Shown here in pieces: positions 52,086 to 61,541 of a stretch of 64,000 nt of DNA. Location: contig CACLBB010000002.1 in NCBI GenBank assembly GCA_902605035.1, forward strand, positions 48,454-112,453. The letters are read 5' to 3'. The notes beneath the pieces are model-generated. The model made no database searches and was not told where the DNA came from. It worked only from the letters and a program-made list of their open reading frames with translations. Made by a program: the position numbers and the translations under genes. The stretch comes from an uncultured Pelagibacteraceae bacterium (GTDB lineage Bacteria; Pseudomonadota; Alphaproteobacteria; Pelagibacterales; Pelagibacteraceae). Numbering within the stretch: the stretch's first letter is position 1; each line of letters starts with the position of its first letter.

Positions 52086-52837
52086 CCGCCATCTACCAAC
52101 AATGAAGTTCCAGTTATCATAGAAGCTGCATCTGAGGCTAGAAAAACTGCAGCAGATGATATTTCAGGTAGTTCTGCATATCTTCCTAAAGGAATATTAC
52201 CTAGAACTTCTTTTCTAAAATTTTTATTTTTAAAAAATTTTTTTGTCATTGGAGTAACAACAAAAGTAGGAGCAATGCTATTTACTCTTATATTGTATTT
52301 AGCTAAATCTATCGCCATACCTTTTGTTAGTCCTTCAATACCAAATTTTGTCATATTATAAACACTTCTTATAGGTCCTCCAACATGACCCATTTGTGAA
52401 GACATGTTAACTATAGCAGCACCAATTTTTTTTCTATTTTTTGTTTGAACCATTTTTAAAGCTACTAAATTAGCAACATTGAAAGCTGCAATAGTGTTTA
52501 TTTTAACTACTTTCTCCATATCTTGTTTACGGATTTTTAAAAAATGTTCTGGAATATTTGTTCCTGCGTTATTAATTAAAACATCAATTTTTTGCTGACT
52601 ATTAATCACTTGTTTTAGTTGAAGGTAATTAGTTAAATCACATACATAAGTTTTGCACTTAACTTTATGTTTTTTTACTATTTTTGAGACAGAGTCCAAA
52701 TCTTTTTTTGTTCTACTAATCAATATTAAATTTGATCCTGCCTCGGCTAATGCTATAGCACAAGCTCGACCTAAACCTTTACCTGCTCCAGTTACTAAAG
52801 AATATTTTCCTTTTAAATTATATTTTTTTAAATACAT
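52070..52837 (-). CDS. SDR oxidoreductase, possible sulfonate dehydrogenase (HpsO-like)
   Basis: A 255-aa short-chain reductase with SLVTGAGKGLGRACAIALAEAG, NMSSQMGHVGG (catalytic Ser) and SVYNMTKFGIEGL (YxxxK), and the usual C-terminus LVDGGWTAR. It lies between TerC and M23 genes within the sulfonate island. An SDR of this size acts on dihydroxypropanesulfonate or 3-sulfolactaldehyde in known pathways, so an HpsO-type role is possible; other carbonyl substrates are equally plausible. Confidence 0.85.
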   Translation of the reverse strand: MYLKKYNLKGKYSLVTGAGKGLGRACAIALAEAGSNLILISRTKKDLDSVSKIVKKHKVKCKTYVCDLTNYLQLKQVINSQQKIDVLINNAGTNIPEHFLKIRKQDMEKVVKINTIAAFNVANLVALKMVQTKNRKKIGAAIVNMSSQMGHVGGPIRSVYNMTKFGIEGLTKGMAIDLAKYNIRVNSIAPTFVVTPMTKKFFKNKNFRKEVLGNIPLGRYAELPEISSAAVFLASDAASMITGTSLLVDGGWTAR

Positions 52838-52839
52838 AT

Positions 52840-53415
52840 TTATAAAATCAATCTGAGATCAGTGTATATTAAATCTATAGCCACTAATAGTATAGCTAAT
52901 AAACCAACCCAAGCAATCCACTTGTATTTCTTGATCCATTGTGAAATTAAATTAGCTGCTACTGCCATTAAAACAATTGATAAAACTAATCCAAAAATTA
53001 ATAAATGATAATGGCTCCCGGCAGCTCCTGCTACTCCCAATACATTATCTAAGCTCATAGTAAAGTCAGCCAATAAAATGGTCCAGATAGCTTTTAGTAA
53101 ATTTGATCTATCTACTTTGATATCTTTGTCATTAATTTCTTCACCTTTAATAACATCCATGTAAAGTTTATAAATTACGTAAAGTAGAAGAATTCCGCCT
53201 ATTAATCTCAGTCCAGTAATTTGTAGAAGGTAAGCTGTTAACAATGTTAGAATTATTCTTAGAACTACGGCTCCACCAATACCCCAAAAGATAACTTTTT
53301 TTCTCTGATGTGGAGGAAATTTTGAAGCAACCATTCCAATTATGATTGCATTATCTCCAGCTAAAATTAGATCTATAAAAACTATTTGCGAAAATATAAT
53401 TAGTTGTTCAGACAT
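52840..53415 (-). CDS. TerC/YjbE-family membrane protein
   Basis: A 191-aa protein, paralogous to the one at 7440, with FIDLILAGDNAIIIGMVASKFP and DFTMSLDNVLGVAGAAG. About seven helices are predicted. The family may export Mn or other cations. It sits between the SDR gene and the GMC gene, separated by only 2 nt on each side, in one transcript. Confidence 0.88.
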   Translation of the reverse strand: MSEQLIIFSQIVFIDLILAGDNAIIIGMVASKFPPHQRKKVIFWGIGGAVVLRIILTLLTAYLLQITGLRLIGGILLLYVIYKLYMDVIKGEEINDKDIKVDRSNLLKAIWTILLADFTMSLDNVLGVAGAAGSHYHLLIFGLVLSIVLMAVAANLISQWIKKYKWIAWVGLLAILLVAIDLIYTDLRLIL

Positions 53416-53417
53416 AC

Positions 53418-55025
53418 TTATGCATTCAATATCATGTCTGCTGCCTTTTCAGCAATCATTATAGTAGGTGCATTTGTATTGCCGGAGGTGATATTAGGCA
53501 TGATTGATGCATCAACAACTCTTAAATTTTCTATTCCTCTTACTTTAAGTTTTTCATCAACAACTGAGTCGTCTCCATTTCCCATTTTACAAGTTCCAAC
53601 TGGATGAAAGATTGTTTGAGTATGTTCACTGCCAGCTTGAACTAATTCTTCATTATCTGTAATGTGAACTCCTGGTCGATATTCTTCAGGTTCGTATTTC
53701 TTAAATGCATCTGTTTCCAACATTATTTTTCTTACAATTTTTAAACTTTTTGCTGCCACGTCTCTGTCCTCTTGAGTAGATAAATAGTTCATTTTGATCT
53801 TTGGATTATCTCTACTGTCATTACTTTTGATATTTATTTCACCTCTGCTAGTAGGCCTAATATTCGCTATAGTTGGTGTGATACCATCAAAGTCGTGCAT
53901 TTTAGTAGCACCTAAAATATCTGTGCTAATTGGCTGTACATGAAACTGTAAATTAGGAGTAGCTCTAGACGGGTCGCTTTTGAGAAAACCACAAACTTGA
54001 CTAGCACCCATTGTCATCGGTCCACTTTGGTTAAATATATACTCTAATCCAATAAGCAAATTTCCAAACAAACTATTTATCTTCCCATTAAGGGATTTTA
54101 ACCTTTTTACTTTATAAACTGGTCTAAACATTAAATGGTCTTGTAAATTTTTTCCAACCCCCAATAATTCATGTATAATTGGTATACCGTGAATTTTTAA
54201 TTTATTTGAGTCTCCAATACCTGAGACTTGTAAAATATGAGGTGACCCAATAGATCCAGCTGAAAGTAATATTTCTTTATTAGCTTTTATTGTTGATAAT
54301 TTCCCATTGTCATAAAAATTTACACTAACGGCTTTTCTACCTAAAAAATTAATCTTTTGAACATGAGCATTCACTATTATTTTTAAATTTGGTCTTTTTT
54401 TTACAGGATTTAGATATCCTTTAGCAGCACTACATCGTAATTTTAATAATTTTTGACGACTTGTAGTAAATTGAAAATATCCAACTCCAAAATTGTCTCC
54501 AGTGTTAAAGTCATTAGTTTTAGGAATACCGTATTCTTCTGCTGCGTTTTGAAATTCCTCCAACATTTTTAGATTAATCTTTTTATTAGTTACAGTTATG
54601 GGCCCGTCATCGTTATGAAATTCACTTTTTCCTAACTCGTTATTTTCTGACTTTAAAAAATATGGAAGAACATCTTCCCACGCCCACCCAGCGTTTCCTT
54701 GTTGTCTCCAATTATCATAATCATTACTTTGACCTCTAATCCAAAGCAGACCATTTATAGATGAACTTCCGCCAAGTGTTTTTCCTCTAGGATAACGAAT
54801 TGATCTATTAGCCATAGTTTTATCTTTTTCAGTGTGGAAACACCAATCGACTTTTGGATTGTGCATTGTTTTGTAATAACCGACCGGAATATGTATCCAA
54901 GGATAAGTATCTTTTCCTCCCGCTTCTAATAATAGAACTTTGTTTTTTTTATTAGCTGTAAGTCGATTAGCTAAGACACATCCTGCAGACCCTGCTCCAA
55001 TTATGATATAGTCAAATTCTTCCAT
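53418..55025 (-). CDS. GMC-family flavoprotein oxidoreductase, possibly isethionate dehydrogenase-like
   Basis: A protein of about 535 aa from ATG 55025 (AAGGTAAT precedes it; the longer reading frame is unsupported). The N-terminal [18 protein letters not shown] binds FAD, and [27 protein letters not shown]-type and HPVGTCKMG motifs are those of choline dehydrogenases. In some bacteria a GMC enzyme, IseJ, oxidises isethionate to sulfoacetaldehyde, which would feed xsc in this island. Choline or another alcohol is the alternative. It diverges from the TRAP operon. Confidence 0.88.
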   Translation of the reverse strand: MEEFDYIIIGAGSAGCVLANRLTANKKNKVLLLEAGGKDTYPWIHIPVGYYKTMHNPKVDWCFHTEKDKTMANRSIRYPRGKTLGGSSSINGLLWIRGQSNDYDNWRQQGNAGWAWEDVLPYFLKSENNELGKSEFHNDDGPITVTNKKINLKMLEEFQNAAEEYGIPKTNDFNTGDNFGVGYFQFTTSRQKLLKLRCSAAKGYLNPVKKRPNLKIIVNAHVQKINFLGRKAVSVNFYDNGKLSTIKANKEILLSAGSIGSPHILQVSGIGDSNKLKIHGIPIIHELLGVGKNLQDHLMFRPVYKVKRLKSLNGKINSLFGNLLIGLEYIFNQSGPMTMGASQVCGFLKSDPSRATPNLQFHVQPISTDILGATKMHDFDGITPTIANIRPTSRGEINIKSNDSRDNPKIKMNYLSTQEDRDVAAKSLKIVRKIMLETDAFKKYEPEEYRPGVHITDNEELVQAGSEHTQTIFHPVGTCKMGNGDDSVVDEKLKVRGIENLRVVDASIMPNITSGNTNAPTIMIAEKAADMILNA

Positions 55026-55099
55026 AGATATTACCTTATAGGGCAGAAATTTATTGAATCCAATATATCTATTACAACCTCTGGTTTTAAGACTTAAAT

Positions 55100-55128
55100 T
55101 TGACTCCAAGCCTCTTATCAAGTTTAAT
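55100..55128 (+). promoter_or_regulatory. Sigma-70-type promoter of the TRAP transporter operon
   Basis: TTGACT (55100-55105) and TTTAAT (55123-55128) are 17 nt apart, with ATG 55159 preceded by ACGGGGGAATA. It fits a housekeeping promoter for the strongly expressed binding protein. Confidence 0.6.
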
Positions 55129-55158
55129 TTTAATAATTAATAAACAAACGGGGGAATA

Positions 55159-56253
55159 ATGAGAAAATTATTAACTGTAGTTTTAAGTTTAGCGGTATTT
55201 GTTGGTTTTTCAATGACTACTGCAAACGCTAAAACTTTAAAATGTCAGACCGTTCTTAACACTAAAGCTGATGAAGTGAAGATGTTAAAGGACTTTACTG
55301 ACACTGTAACAGAATTAACTGATGGTTCATTGAAATTTGAAATTTTACCAGCAGGAGCTGTTGTAGGTGTAAAAGAAACATTAGATGCAGTTGACAAAGG
55401 ATTGATCGACTGTGGATTTGCTTGGACACACTATTGGTCTGGCGATCATCCTGCAGCTATGTTATTTGGTTCACCAGTAGCGGGTGGTGGAGTAGGTATA
55501 GATAACTTAGCATTCTTATCTTGGTTCCAATATGGTGGTGGTAAAGAATTATACGACCAACTTTGGAAAGAAATGGGAAGAGACATAAAAGGATTTATGC
55601 TTCAACCTGTAGGTCCAGAAGCTTTAGGTTGGTTTCCAAAACCAATTAAAGACATGGCTGACTTTAGAAAATATAAGTTCAGAACACCTCCAGGAATTCC
55701 AGGTCAAACATATAAAGATATCGGTATAGCCTCTGTTGCAATGGGCGGTGGAGATATTCTACCAGCATTACAAGCAGGTACAATCGATGCAGCTGAATGG
55801 TGTTGTCCAAAACCAGATTTAACATTTGGTTTCCAAAAAGTATTAAAACACTATTATCTACAAGGTTTACACCAAGTAGTAGTAAATGCTGACTTTTATA
55901 TTACTGGTAAAACTTACAAAAAAATGACTGCTCATGAGAAAAAATCTCTTGAAGTAGCTGCAAATGCTTCATTAGCTAAATCTTTAAGCTACAGAATCTA
56001 TGAAAATGGAAAAGCTTTAAGAGAACTAACTACTAAGCACGGTGTAATCTTAGAAGATACACCAACAGACTACTTTACGGAATATATGGCAGCAGCAAAG
56101 AAAACGTTGAACAAAAACGCAGCGGAAAACAAATTTTTCGCTAAAGTTTATAAATCAATGAAAGAATTTGCTGATATTGCTGTTCCATTCTGGAGTGGTG
56201 CTCAAATGTCAAATGCTAAGCTAGGAATGGCTCACGCAGCGACATTAAAGTAA
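55159..56253 (+). CDS. dctP: TRAP transporter solute-binding protein, DctP type
   Basis: A 364-aa periplasmic protein with a signal peptide (LLTVVLSLAVFVGFSMTTANA) and the TAXI/DctP fold: DFTDTVTELTDGSLKFEILPAGAVVGVKETLDAVDKGLIDCGF, with the DctP-family arginine region KFRTPPGIPGQ. With dctQM it forms a tripartite ATP-independent transporter. The neighbouring genes suggest a sulfonate such as dihydroxypropanesulfonate (an HpsK-type role) but binding is not provable from sequence. A terminator-like hairpin follows. Confidence 0.92.
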   Translation: MRKLLTVVLSLAVFVGFSMTTANAKTLKCQTVLNTKADEVKMLKDFTDTVTELTDGSLKFEILPAGAVVGVKETLDAVDKGLIDCGFAWTHYWSGDHPAAMLFGSPVAGGGVGIDNLAFLSWFQYGGGKELYDQLWKEMGRDIKGFMLQPVGPEALGWFPKPIKDMADFRKYKFRTPPGIPGQTYKDIGIASVAMGGGDILPALQAGTIDAAEWCCPKPDLTFGFQKVLKHYYLQGLHQVVVNADFYITGKTYKKMTAHEKKSLEVAANASLAKSLSYRIYENGKALRELTTKHGVILEDTPTDYFTEYMAAAKKTLNKNAAENKFFAKVYKSMKEFADIAVPFWSGAQMSNAKLGMAHAATLK

Positions 56254-56277
56254 TAAGCAAATAACTTTAAAAATACT

Positions 56278-56311
56278 TTAGAGCGGGCTTTAAAACCCGC
56301 TCTAATTTTTT
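56278..56311 (+). terminator. Hairpin with U tract between dctP and dctQ
   Basis: TTAGAGCGGG (56278-56287) pairs with CCCGCTCTAA (56296-56305) around CTTTAAAA, followed by TTTTTT (56306-56311). It is an intrinsic terminator or attenuator that would let dctP be made in excess over the membrane subunits. Confidence 0.88.
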
Positions 56312-56328
56312 AAGGGCAAGAATTAAAT

Positions 56329-56943
56329 ATGAATAAGAAAACCTCAAAAATAGATATTTCAGATGAAATGATCGCCGAAAGGCGAGGCGGTGTAGGAAAA
56401 ATGCCTGATGATATGCCGCTATGGATGGCAAAAACAATTACATTAATAGATAAATTTAGCAAGAGAGTAGGAAGTATAGTTTGCTGGATATTAATGCCTT
56501 TAATTTTTGCAATGACTTATGAAGTCATTATGAGAAAACTTTTTTTAGCTCCTACCATTTGGGCATACGATATTAGTAGATTTTTATATGGAGCATTATT
56601 TATGTTAGGAGCAGGCTATGCTCTTTCTAAAGGTGTTCACATTAGAGCAGATTTTTTATATAGAAATTTTAAAACTAAAAATCAAGGACTTGTAGATTTT
56701 TGGTTATATATCTTATTTTATTTTCCTGGCTTACTAGTCTTTCTTTACATGACAATTGGCTATGTAGGAGAGTCTATACAAAGAGGGGAAAGAGGGATGG
56801 ATACAACATGGATGCCATATATGTGGCCAATAAAAACATGTTTACTTGTCGGAATTATATTTCTTCTAATCCAAGGAATTTCGGAATTATTAAAAAGTTA
56901 TTGGGCAGCAAAAAAAGGTGAATGGCCAGGAGAGGACAAATGA
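56329..56943 (+). CDS. dctQ: TRAP transporter small permease, DctQ type
   Basis: A 204-aa protein with four helices, preceded by a charged cytoplasmic N-terminus of about 40 residues. It has CWILMPLIFAMTYEVIMRKLF and YALSKGVHIRADFLYRNF, the DctQ motif in loop two. It overlaps the dctM start by 4 nt (ATGA). Confidence 0.9.
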   Translation: MNKKTSKIDISDEMIAERRGGVGKMPDDMPLWMAKTITLIDKFSKRVGSIVCWILMPLIFAMTYEVIMRKLFLAPTIWAYDISRFLYGALFMLGAGYALSKGVHIRADFLYRNFKTKNQGLVDFWLYILFYFPGLLVFLYMTIGYVGESIQRGERGMDTTWMPYMWPIKTCLLVGIIFLLIQGISELLKSYWAAKKGEWPGEDK

Positions 56944-58274
56944 TCGCTGAATTAATAGATCCAGCGGTTCTTGGTTTTATTCTTGTAGGAGTAATGCTTT
57001 TCGCAATATTTGTTGGATTTCCTATTTCTTTTACACTAATATTTTTAGGGTTCGTGTTTGGTTACTTAGGATTTGGAAAACTCGTCTTTTACTTAATGAC
57101 TTTACAGTTCTCTATGGTCATGACCGAACAAACTCTTGCCGCCGTCCCGCTATTTGTCTTTATGGGAATAATGATGGAACAAGCTGGGTTGATGGAAAGA
57201 CTTTTTTCGGCTTTTCAACTAATGTTAGCGAGGGTTAGAGGATCTCTATACTATGCAGTCTTATTCGTTTCCGTAATATTTGCTGCAGCAACTGGAATAG
57301 TTGGAGCATCAGTTACAATATTAGGAATTATGGCTGCTAAATCAATGAATAGATCTGGTTATGATGTAAGGTTAGCTGCAGGAACAATCACTGCAGGGGG
57401 AACTTTAGGTATCCTAATACCACCAAGTATTATGCTTGTTGTTATGGGACCTATAATGGAAATTCCTGTAATTGATCTATTTGCTGCAGCGATATTTCCT
57501 GGAATCTTATTAGCTACTTTATACGCAGCATATACAACAGTTAGATGTATGTTAAACCCAAAACTTGGACCTCCATTGCCACAGGAAATGAGAGCTACAA
57601 GTATGTCAAAAGTATGGATTGAATTCTTTTTAGGATTAGTGCCACCAGCTGCTTTAGTTTTCGCTGCACTTGGAAGTATTTTATTTGGTTTTGCTACTCC
57701 TACAGAAGCGGCAGGTTGTGGAGCAATGGGTGCACTTCTTTTATCATTAGCGTATAAAAAATTAACATTACCAAAATTACAAGAAGCTTTAGTTAAGACT
57801 TTAGAAATAACTGCTTTAATAATGGTTTTAGTTGCAGCATCAAATTTTTTTGGAGCTGTATTTGCGAGATTAGGTACTCCAACATTATTAACAGAGTTTT
57901 TACTTGGATTAGAAATGAATAAATATCTAATTTTAGCAATGATAATGTTAATGATATTTTTACTTGGATGGCCTCTAGAATGGGTACCTATAGTAATGAT
58001 TATTATTCCTATTATCTTACCGTTAGTAGAGGCATTAGAATTTAATTTAACTTGGTTTGCAATATTGGTAGCAGTCAATCTCCAGACTGCCTGGCTTTCT
58101 CCACCTGTTGCACTTTCAGCCTATTTTTTAAAAGGTGTTGTGCCTGAGTGGGATTTAAAAGATATTTATTTTGGAATGATGCAATTTATGGTCTTGCAAA
58201 TTATTGGATTAGTATTAATAGTAGTATTTCCACAAATTGCTTTGTGGTTACCAACATTACTTTATGGCAATTAA
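56940..58274 (+). CDS. dctM: TRAP transporter large permease, DctM type
   Basis: A protein of 444 aa from ATG 56940, which overlaps the dctQ stop and is preceded by CAGGAGAGG. The family motifs include AAVPLFVFMGIMMEQAGL, ATGIVGASVTILGIMA, GTLGILIPPSIMLVVMG and GFATPTEAAGCGAMGALL. About eleven to twelve helices carry solute with sodium. It overlaps the HpsN-like gene by 11 nt. Confidence 0.93.
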   Translation: MIAELIDPAVLGFILVGVMLFAIFVGFPISFTLIFLGFVFGYLGFGKLVFYLMTLQFSMVMTEQTLAAVPLFVFMGIMMEQAGLMERLFSAFQLMLARVRGSLYYAVLFVSVIFAAATGIVGASVTILGIMAAKSMNRSGYDVRLAAGTITAGGTLGILIPPSIMLVVMGPIMEIPVIDLFAAAIFPGILLATLYAAYTTVRCMLNPKLGPPLPQEMRATSMSKVWIEFFLGLVPPAALVFAALGSILFGFATPTEAAGCGAMGALLLSLAYKKLTLPKLQEALVKTLEITALIMVLVAASNFFGAVFARLGTPTLLTEFLLGLEMNKYLILAMIMLMIFLLGWPLEWVPIVMIIIPIILPLVEALEFNLTWFAILVAVNLQTAWLSPPVALSAYFLKGVVPEWDLKDIYFGMMQFMVLQIIGLVLIVVFPQIALWLPTLLYGN

Positions 58275-59550
58275 ATATATAAAAAAAGCAGCTAAGACCC
58301 CTGAGACGGATGACCATAAAACTCAAGCCGCCGTACAAGATATTCTTAATGACATAGCAAAAAGAAAAGAAGAAGCTCTTAAAGAATTGAATAAAAAATT
58401 TGATAAATATGAAGGCGAAGTAATTGTTTCAAAGGAGAAAATTGAAGAAGCAATAAAAAAAGTTGATCAAAAAACTAAAGATGACGTAAAATTTGCTCAT
58501 GAAAGAATTAGAAAATTCGCAGAACATCAACTTAAAAGCATGAACAACGATTTTGAAGTTGAATTATCTAAAGGCCTATTTGCTGGACAAAGATTAATTC
58601 CAGTTGACACAGCAGGATGTTACATTCCTGGGGGAAGATACGCTCATATATCTTCCGCTGTCATGGCAATTACACCTGCTAAAGTTGCAGGTGTGAAAAC
58701 TATAATTTGTGCCAGCCCTCCTAAAGATAAAGATGGAGCAAATCCTGGAATAATTTTCGCAGCTAATCATTGTGGTGCAGATGTAATAATGAATTTGGGT
58801 GGTGTAGCAGCTATAGGCTCAATGACTCATGGCTGTTTTAATAATCCACCTGTTGATTTTTTAGTCGGAGCAGGCAATCAATACGTAGCCGAAGCTAAAA
58901 GAATTGTTTATGGAAAAGTAGGTATTGACCAATTTGCTGGCCCAACTGAAATTGCAATTATTGCAGACAAAACTGCAGACAAAGAAATTGTAGCTGTTGA
59001 TCTTGTTGGTCAATTAGAGCATGGTTATAATTCACCTGGCTGGTTATTTACCACAGACAAAGAATTAGCTGATTTTACAATGAAAAGAGTTCCAGAATTA
59101 ATAAATGATCTACCAGAACTAGCAAAGGTAAACGCTACTGCTGCGTGGAAAGATTATGGTGAAGTAATATTATGTGATAGCAATGAAGAAATGGCTGCAG
59201 TAAGTGATAAATATGCTTCAGAACATTTAGAAGTTCATGCCGAAAAATTAGACTGGTGGTTAAAAAGATTAAGAAATTACGGTTCTCTATTTTTAGGAGA
59301 AGAAACAACAGTCGCTTATGGAGATAAATGTTCTGGTACAAATCATATCTTACCAACTAAAGGTGGAGGAAGATATACAGGTGGATTATTTGTTGGAAAA
59401 TTTATAAAGACTTTAACTTTCCAAAGAATGACAAAAGAGGCCACAAAAGTAGTCGGAGCAACAGCTGCAAGATTAGGTAGAGCTGAAGGAATGGAAGCTC
59501 ATGCCAGAACTGCAGATGTAAGATTAAGAAAATACGGCTTTTCGAATTAA
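58264..59550 (+). CDS. hpsN: HpsN-like sulfopropanediol 3-dehydrogenase (histidinol-dehydrogenase family)
   Basis: A 428-aa protein from ATG 58264 (longer starts overlap dctM too far). It follows the histidinol dehydrogenase pattern with RLIPVDTAGCYIPGGRYAHISS, DQFAGPTEIAIIAD, LVGQLEHGYNSPGWLFT and EHLEVHAEKLD, including zinc ligands. HisD proper lies elsewhere in such genomes; genes of this type beside a TRAP transporter and a zinc ADH usually oxidise dihydroxypropanesulfonate to sulfolactate. The call rests on that context plus family sequence. Confidence 0.82.
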   Translation: MAIKYIKKAAKTPETDDHKTQAAVQDILNDIAKRKEEALKELNKKFDKYEGEVIVSKEKIEEAIKKVDQKTKDDVKFAHERIRKFAEHQLKSMNNDFEVELSKGLFAGQRLIPVDTAGCYIPGGRYAHISSAVMAITPAKVAGVKTIICASPPKDKDGANPGIIFAANHCGADVIMNLGGVAAIGSMTHGCFNNPPVDFLVGAGNQYVAEAKRIVYGKVGIDQFAGPTEIAIIADKTADKEIVAVDLVGQLEHGYNSPGWLFTTDKELADFTMKRVPELINDLPELAKVNATAAWKDYGEVILCDSNEEMAAVSDKYASEHLEVHAEKLDWWLKRLRNYGSLFLGEETTVAYGDKCSGTNHILPTKGGGRYTGGLFVGKFIKTLTFQRMTKEATKVVGATAARLGRAEGMEAHARTADVRLRKYGFSN

Positions 59551-60554
59551 TGCATGCATTAGTTTATACTGGTACTAATAAAATAGATTTTAGAGAAGAA
59601 AAAGATCCAATCGCTAAAGCAGGTGAGTCTTTAATAAAAGTAAAAGCCTCAGGAATTTGTGGCTCTGACATGCATGCTTATCACGGTAAAGATGAAAGAA
59701 GAATACCGCCGCTAATATTGGGCCATGAAATTAGTGGGACCAGTCTTGATGGAAAATACAAAAACAAAGATGTTGTTATAAATCCCTTAATAAGTTGTGA
59801 AAATTGTAACTATTGTAAAAACGAGAGAGAGCATCTTTGTCCTAAGCGAACGATGATTGGAATGAGCGCTCCTATTAAAAGAGAGGGAGGATTAGCAGAA
59901 TTAGTATCAGTACCAGAAAAAAATATTTTAGAAGTTCCAAAAGATTTGAATATTAAAGAAGCTGCTTTAGCTGAACCTGCTGCAGTGGCTCTACACGCAG
60001 TTTTGTTAGCTGAGCAAAACTTAAAAAAACCTTTATCTGAGTGTAAAATATTAATTCAAGGGGCTGGAGCAATTGGCTTATTATGTGGTTTAATTCTGAA
60101 TACAGAAAAAAAATCAAAAAACATTATAATGTCTGATCCAAATAAAAAAAGATTAGATAATTGTTCAAAATACCTCTCAGCTACTTTTGTGTCTCCAGAA
60201 GATAGATTAATAAAAAATGACAATTTTGATTTAATATTAGAATCGGTTGGACTTGAAATAACTCGACTTCAAGCTATTAAAACAATTGCTCCAGGTGGGA
60301 CAATTGTACATATAGGATTAACCCAGCCCTCAGGAACTTTTAATTTCAAAAAACTTACAATTCAAGAAATTACTCTTGTTGGAACATATTGTTATACAAA
60401 TAAAGATTTTAACACCACTGTAAACATCTTAACTTCAAAAAAATTAGGTGATCTAGGATGGGTTGAATACAGAGATTTAAAGAAAGGGTCTGAAGCTTTT
60501 GAAGAGATACATAATGGAACTTGTGTTTCTCCAAAAATAATACTTATTCCCTAA
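59550..60554 (+). CDS. Zinc alcohol dehydrogenase family protein (HpsP-like)
   Basis: A 334-aa medium-chain dehydrogenase. The catalytic zinc motif is ASGICGSDMHAYHG with LGHEISG; the structural zinc site is CENCNYCKNEREHLC; the NAD fold is IQGAGAIGLLCGL. It shares its first base with the hpsN stop, so both are made together. An HpsP-type DHPS-2-dehydrogenase is likely by context; a polyol or sorbitol-type substrate is the alternative. Confidence 0.87.
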   Translation: MHALVYTGTNKIDFREEKDPIAKAGESLIKVKASGICGSDMHAYHGKDERRIPPLILGHEISGTSLDGKYKNKDVVINPLISCENCNYCKNEREHLCPKRTMIGMSAPIKREGGLAELVSVPEKNILEVPKDLNIKEAALAEPAAVALHAVLLAEQNLKKPLSECKILIQGAGAIGLLCGLILNTEKKSKNIIMSDPNKKRLDNCSKYLSATFVSPEDRLIKNDNFDLILESVGLEITRLQAIKTIAPGGTIVHIGLTQPSGTFNFKKLTIQEITLVGTYCYTNKDFNTTVNILTSKKLGDLGWVEYRDLKKGSEAFEEIHNGTCVSPKIILIP

Positions 60555-61429
60555 ATATCAAACCAGTCTTTATATTTATTCATATTTTTTTTTAAAAATT
60601 CAGGTAATAAACTTTGGTCAACTTTTTTTAGTTTATGATTACTTTTCCATTTACTTGAAGACGTTGTATCTTTGAAATGATTGTAAAATAATTCTTTTTT
60701 TTTTATTTTATTCCTTATATCCTCAACTGATAAACCGCTCATTCTAAATTCATTATGATGCCCGAAATTCATCAGTTTATCGTATAAATCTTCTGGTGTT
60801 TTTAAATTAGTAAAATGCCATCCCCCGTCATCTATAATGTCTAAGTTTACATGCTTTGTTTTTGAAAAATAAGTATCTATCCTCCAAAATGGATATTTTT
60901 TCCATTTAATCTCTCTTAGCCAAGAAATTGATTGCAAATTTTTTTTTTTACATCCTTTTGTACCAATCCAGGACATACGATCATATAGAAGATTAAACTT
61001 ATAATAAAAAAATAGTTGTTTAAATAATATTATTTTCTTTTTACTCTTTTGAAACTGCGCTGAGTCTAAATTAGGGATTTCATCGTTATCACTTAACATT
61101 ATAAAATCTTCGTCAGAAAAATTTTTTATCTCGTCAAAACAAGCATCGTAAGATAGAGCAACTCTCTTAAGACTATTAAGTCTTTGAGCTAAAGGATCGT
61201 CTCTCTCAGGAATAATACCATCTGGCTCTTTATCAATTACAATGTATTTTATTTTGTCTTTAAATTTTGGGTAATTATTTATATCGAAATTTAATTTTTT
61301 CTTTTTGCCACTATGAGAATAAGTAGATTCGGTGACAATAAACTTATCAACCCTGTCTTTTAAGATATTTAATCTTACCTCATACATCATATGTTCAGAG
61401 TAAAAGGTTGTACAATCAACAATTTTCAT
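60551..61429 (-). CDS. Family 17 glycosyltransferase
   Basis: A 292-aa protein with the GT17 features: KIVDCTTFYSEHMMYEVRLNILKDRVDKFIVTESTYSHSGKKK, LSDNDEIPNL (DxD-like) and a C-terminal GGWHFTNL. It resembles beta-1,4-mannosyl-glycoprotein N-acetylglucosaminyltransferases. It likely decorates a surface or extracellular glycan. It overlaps the zinc ADH stop by 4 nt (convergent). Confidence 0.85.
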   Translation of the reverse strand: MKIVDCTTFYSEHMMYEVRLNILKDRVDKFIVTESTYSHSGKKKKLNFDINNYPKFKDKIKYIVIDKEPDGIIPERDDPLAQRLNSLKRVALSYDACFDEIKNFSDEDFIMLSDNDEIPNLDSAQFQKSKKKIILFKQLFFYYKFNLLYDRMSWIGTKGCKKKNLQSISWLREIKWKKYPFWRIDTYFSKTKHVNLDIIDDGGWHFTNLKTPEDLYDKLMNFGHHNEFRMSGLSVEDIRNKIKKKELFYNHFKDTTSSSKWKSNHKLKKVDQSLLPEFLKKNMNKYKDWFDI

Positions 61430-61541
61430 TAATTACTAACCTCTGAGTTGTAGACATTATGCATACCTGAAATAAAATTTTAACATAGCTAATATAAAAT
61501 TATTTTTAATAGAGTTCTAGAAAATTCTTAAAGGAGCATAT

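Noticed and set aside
57359..58078. Long open frame on the minus strand opposite dctM (239 codons).
   Set aside because: It is a shadow of the strongly conserved dctM frame; the translation has no family features and no ribosome site.
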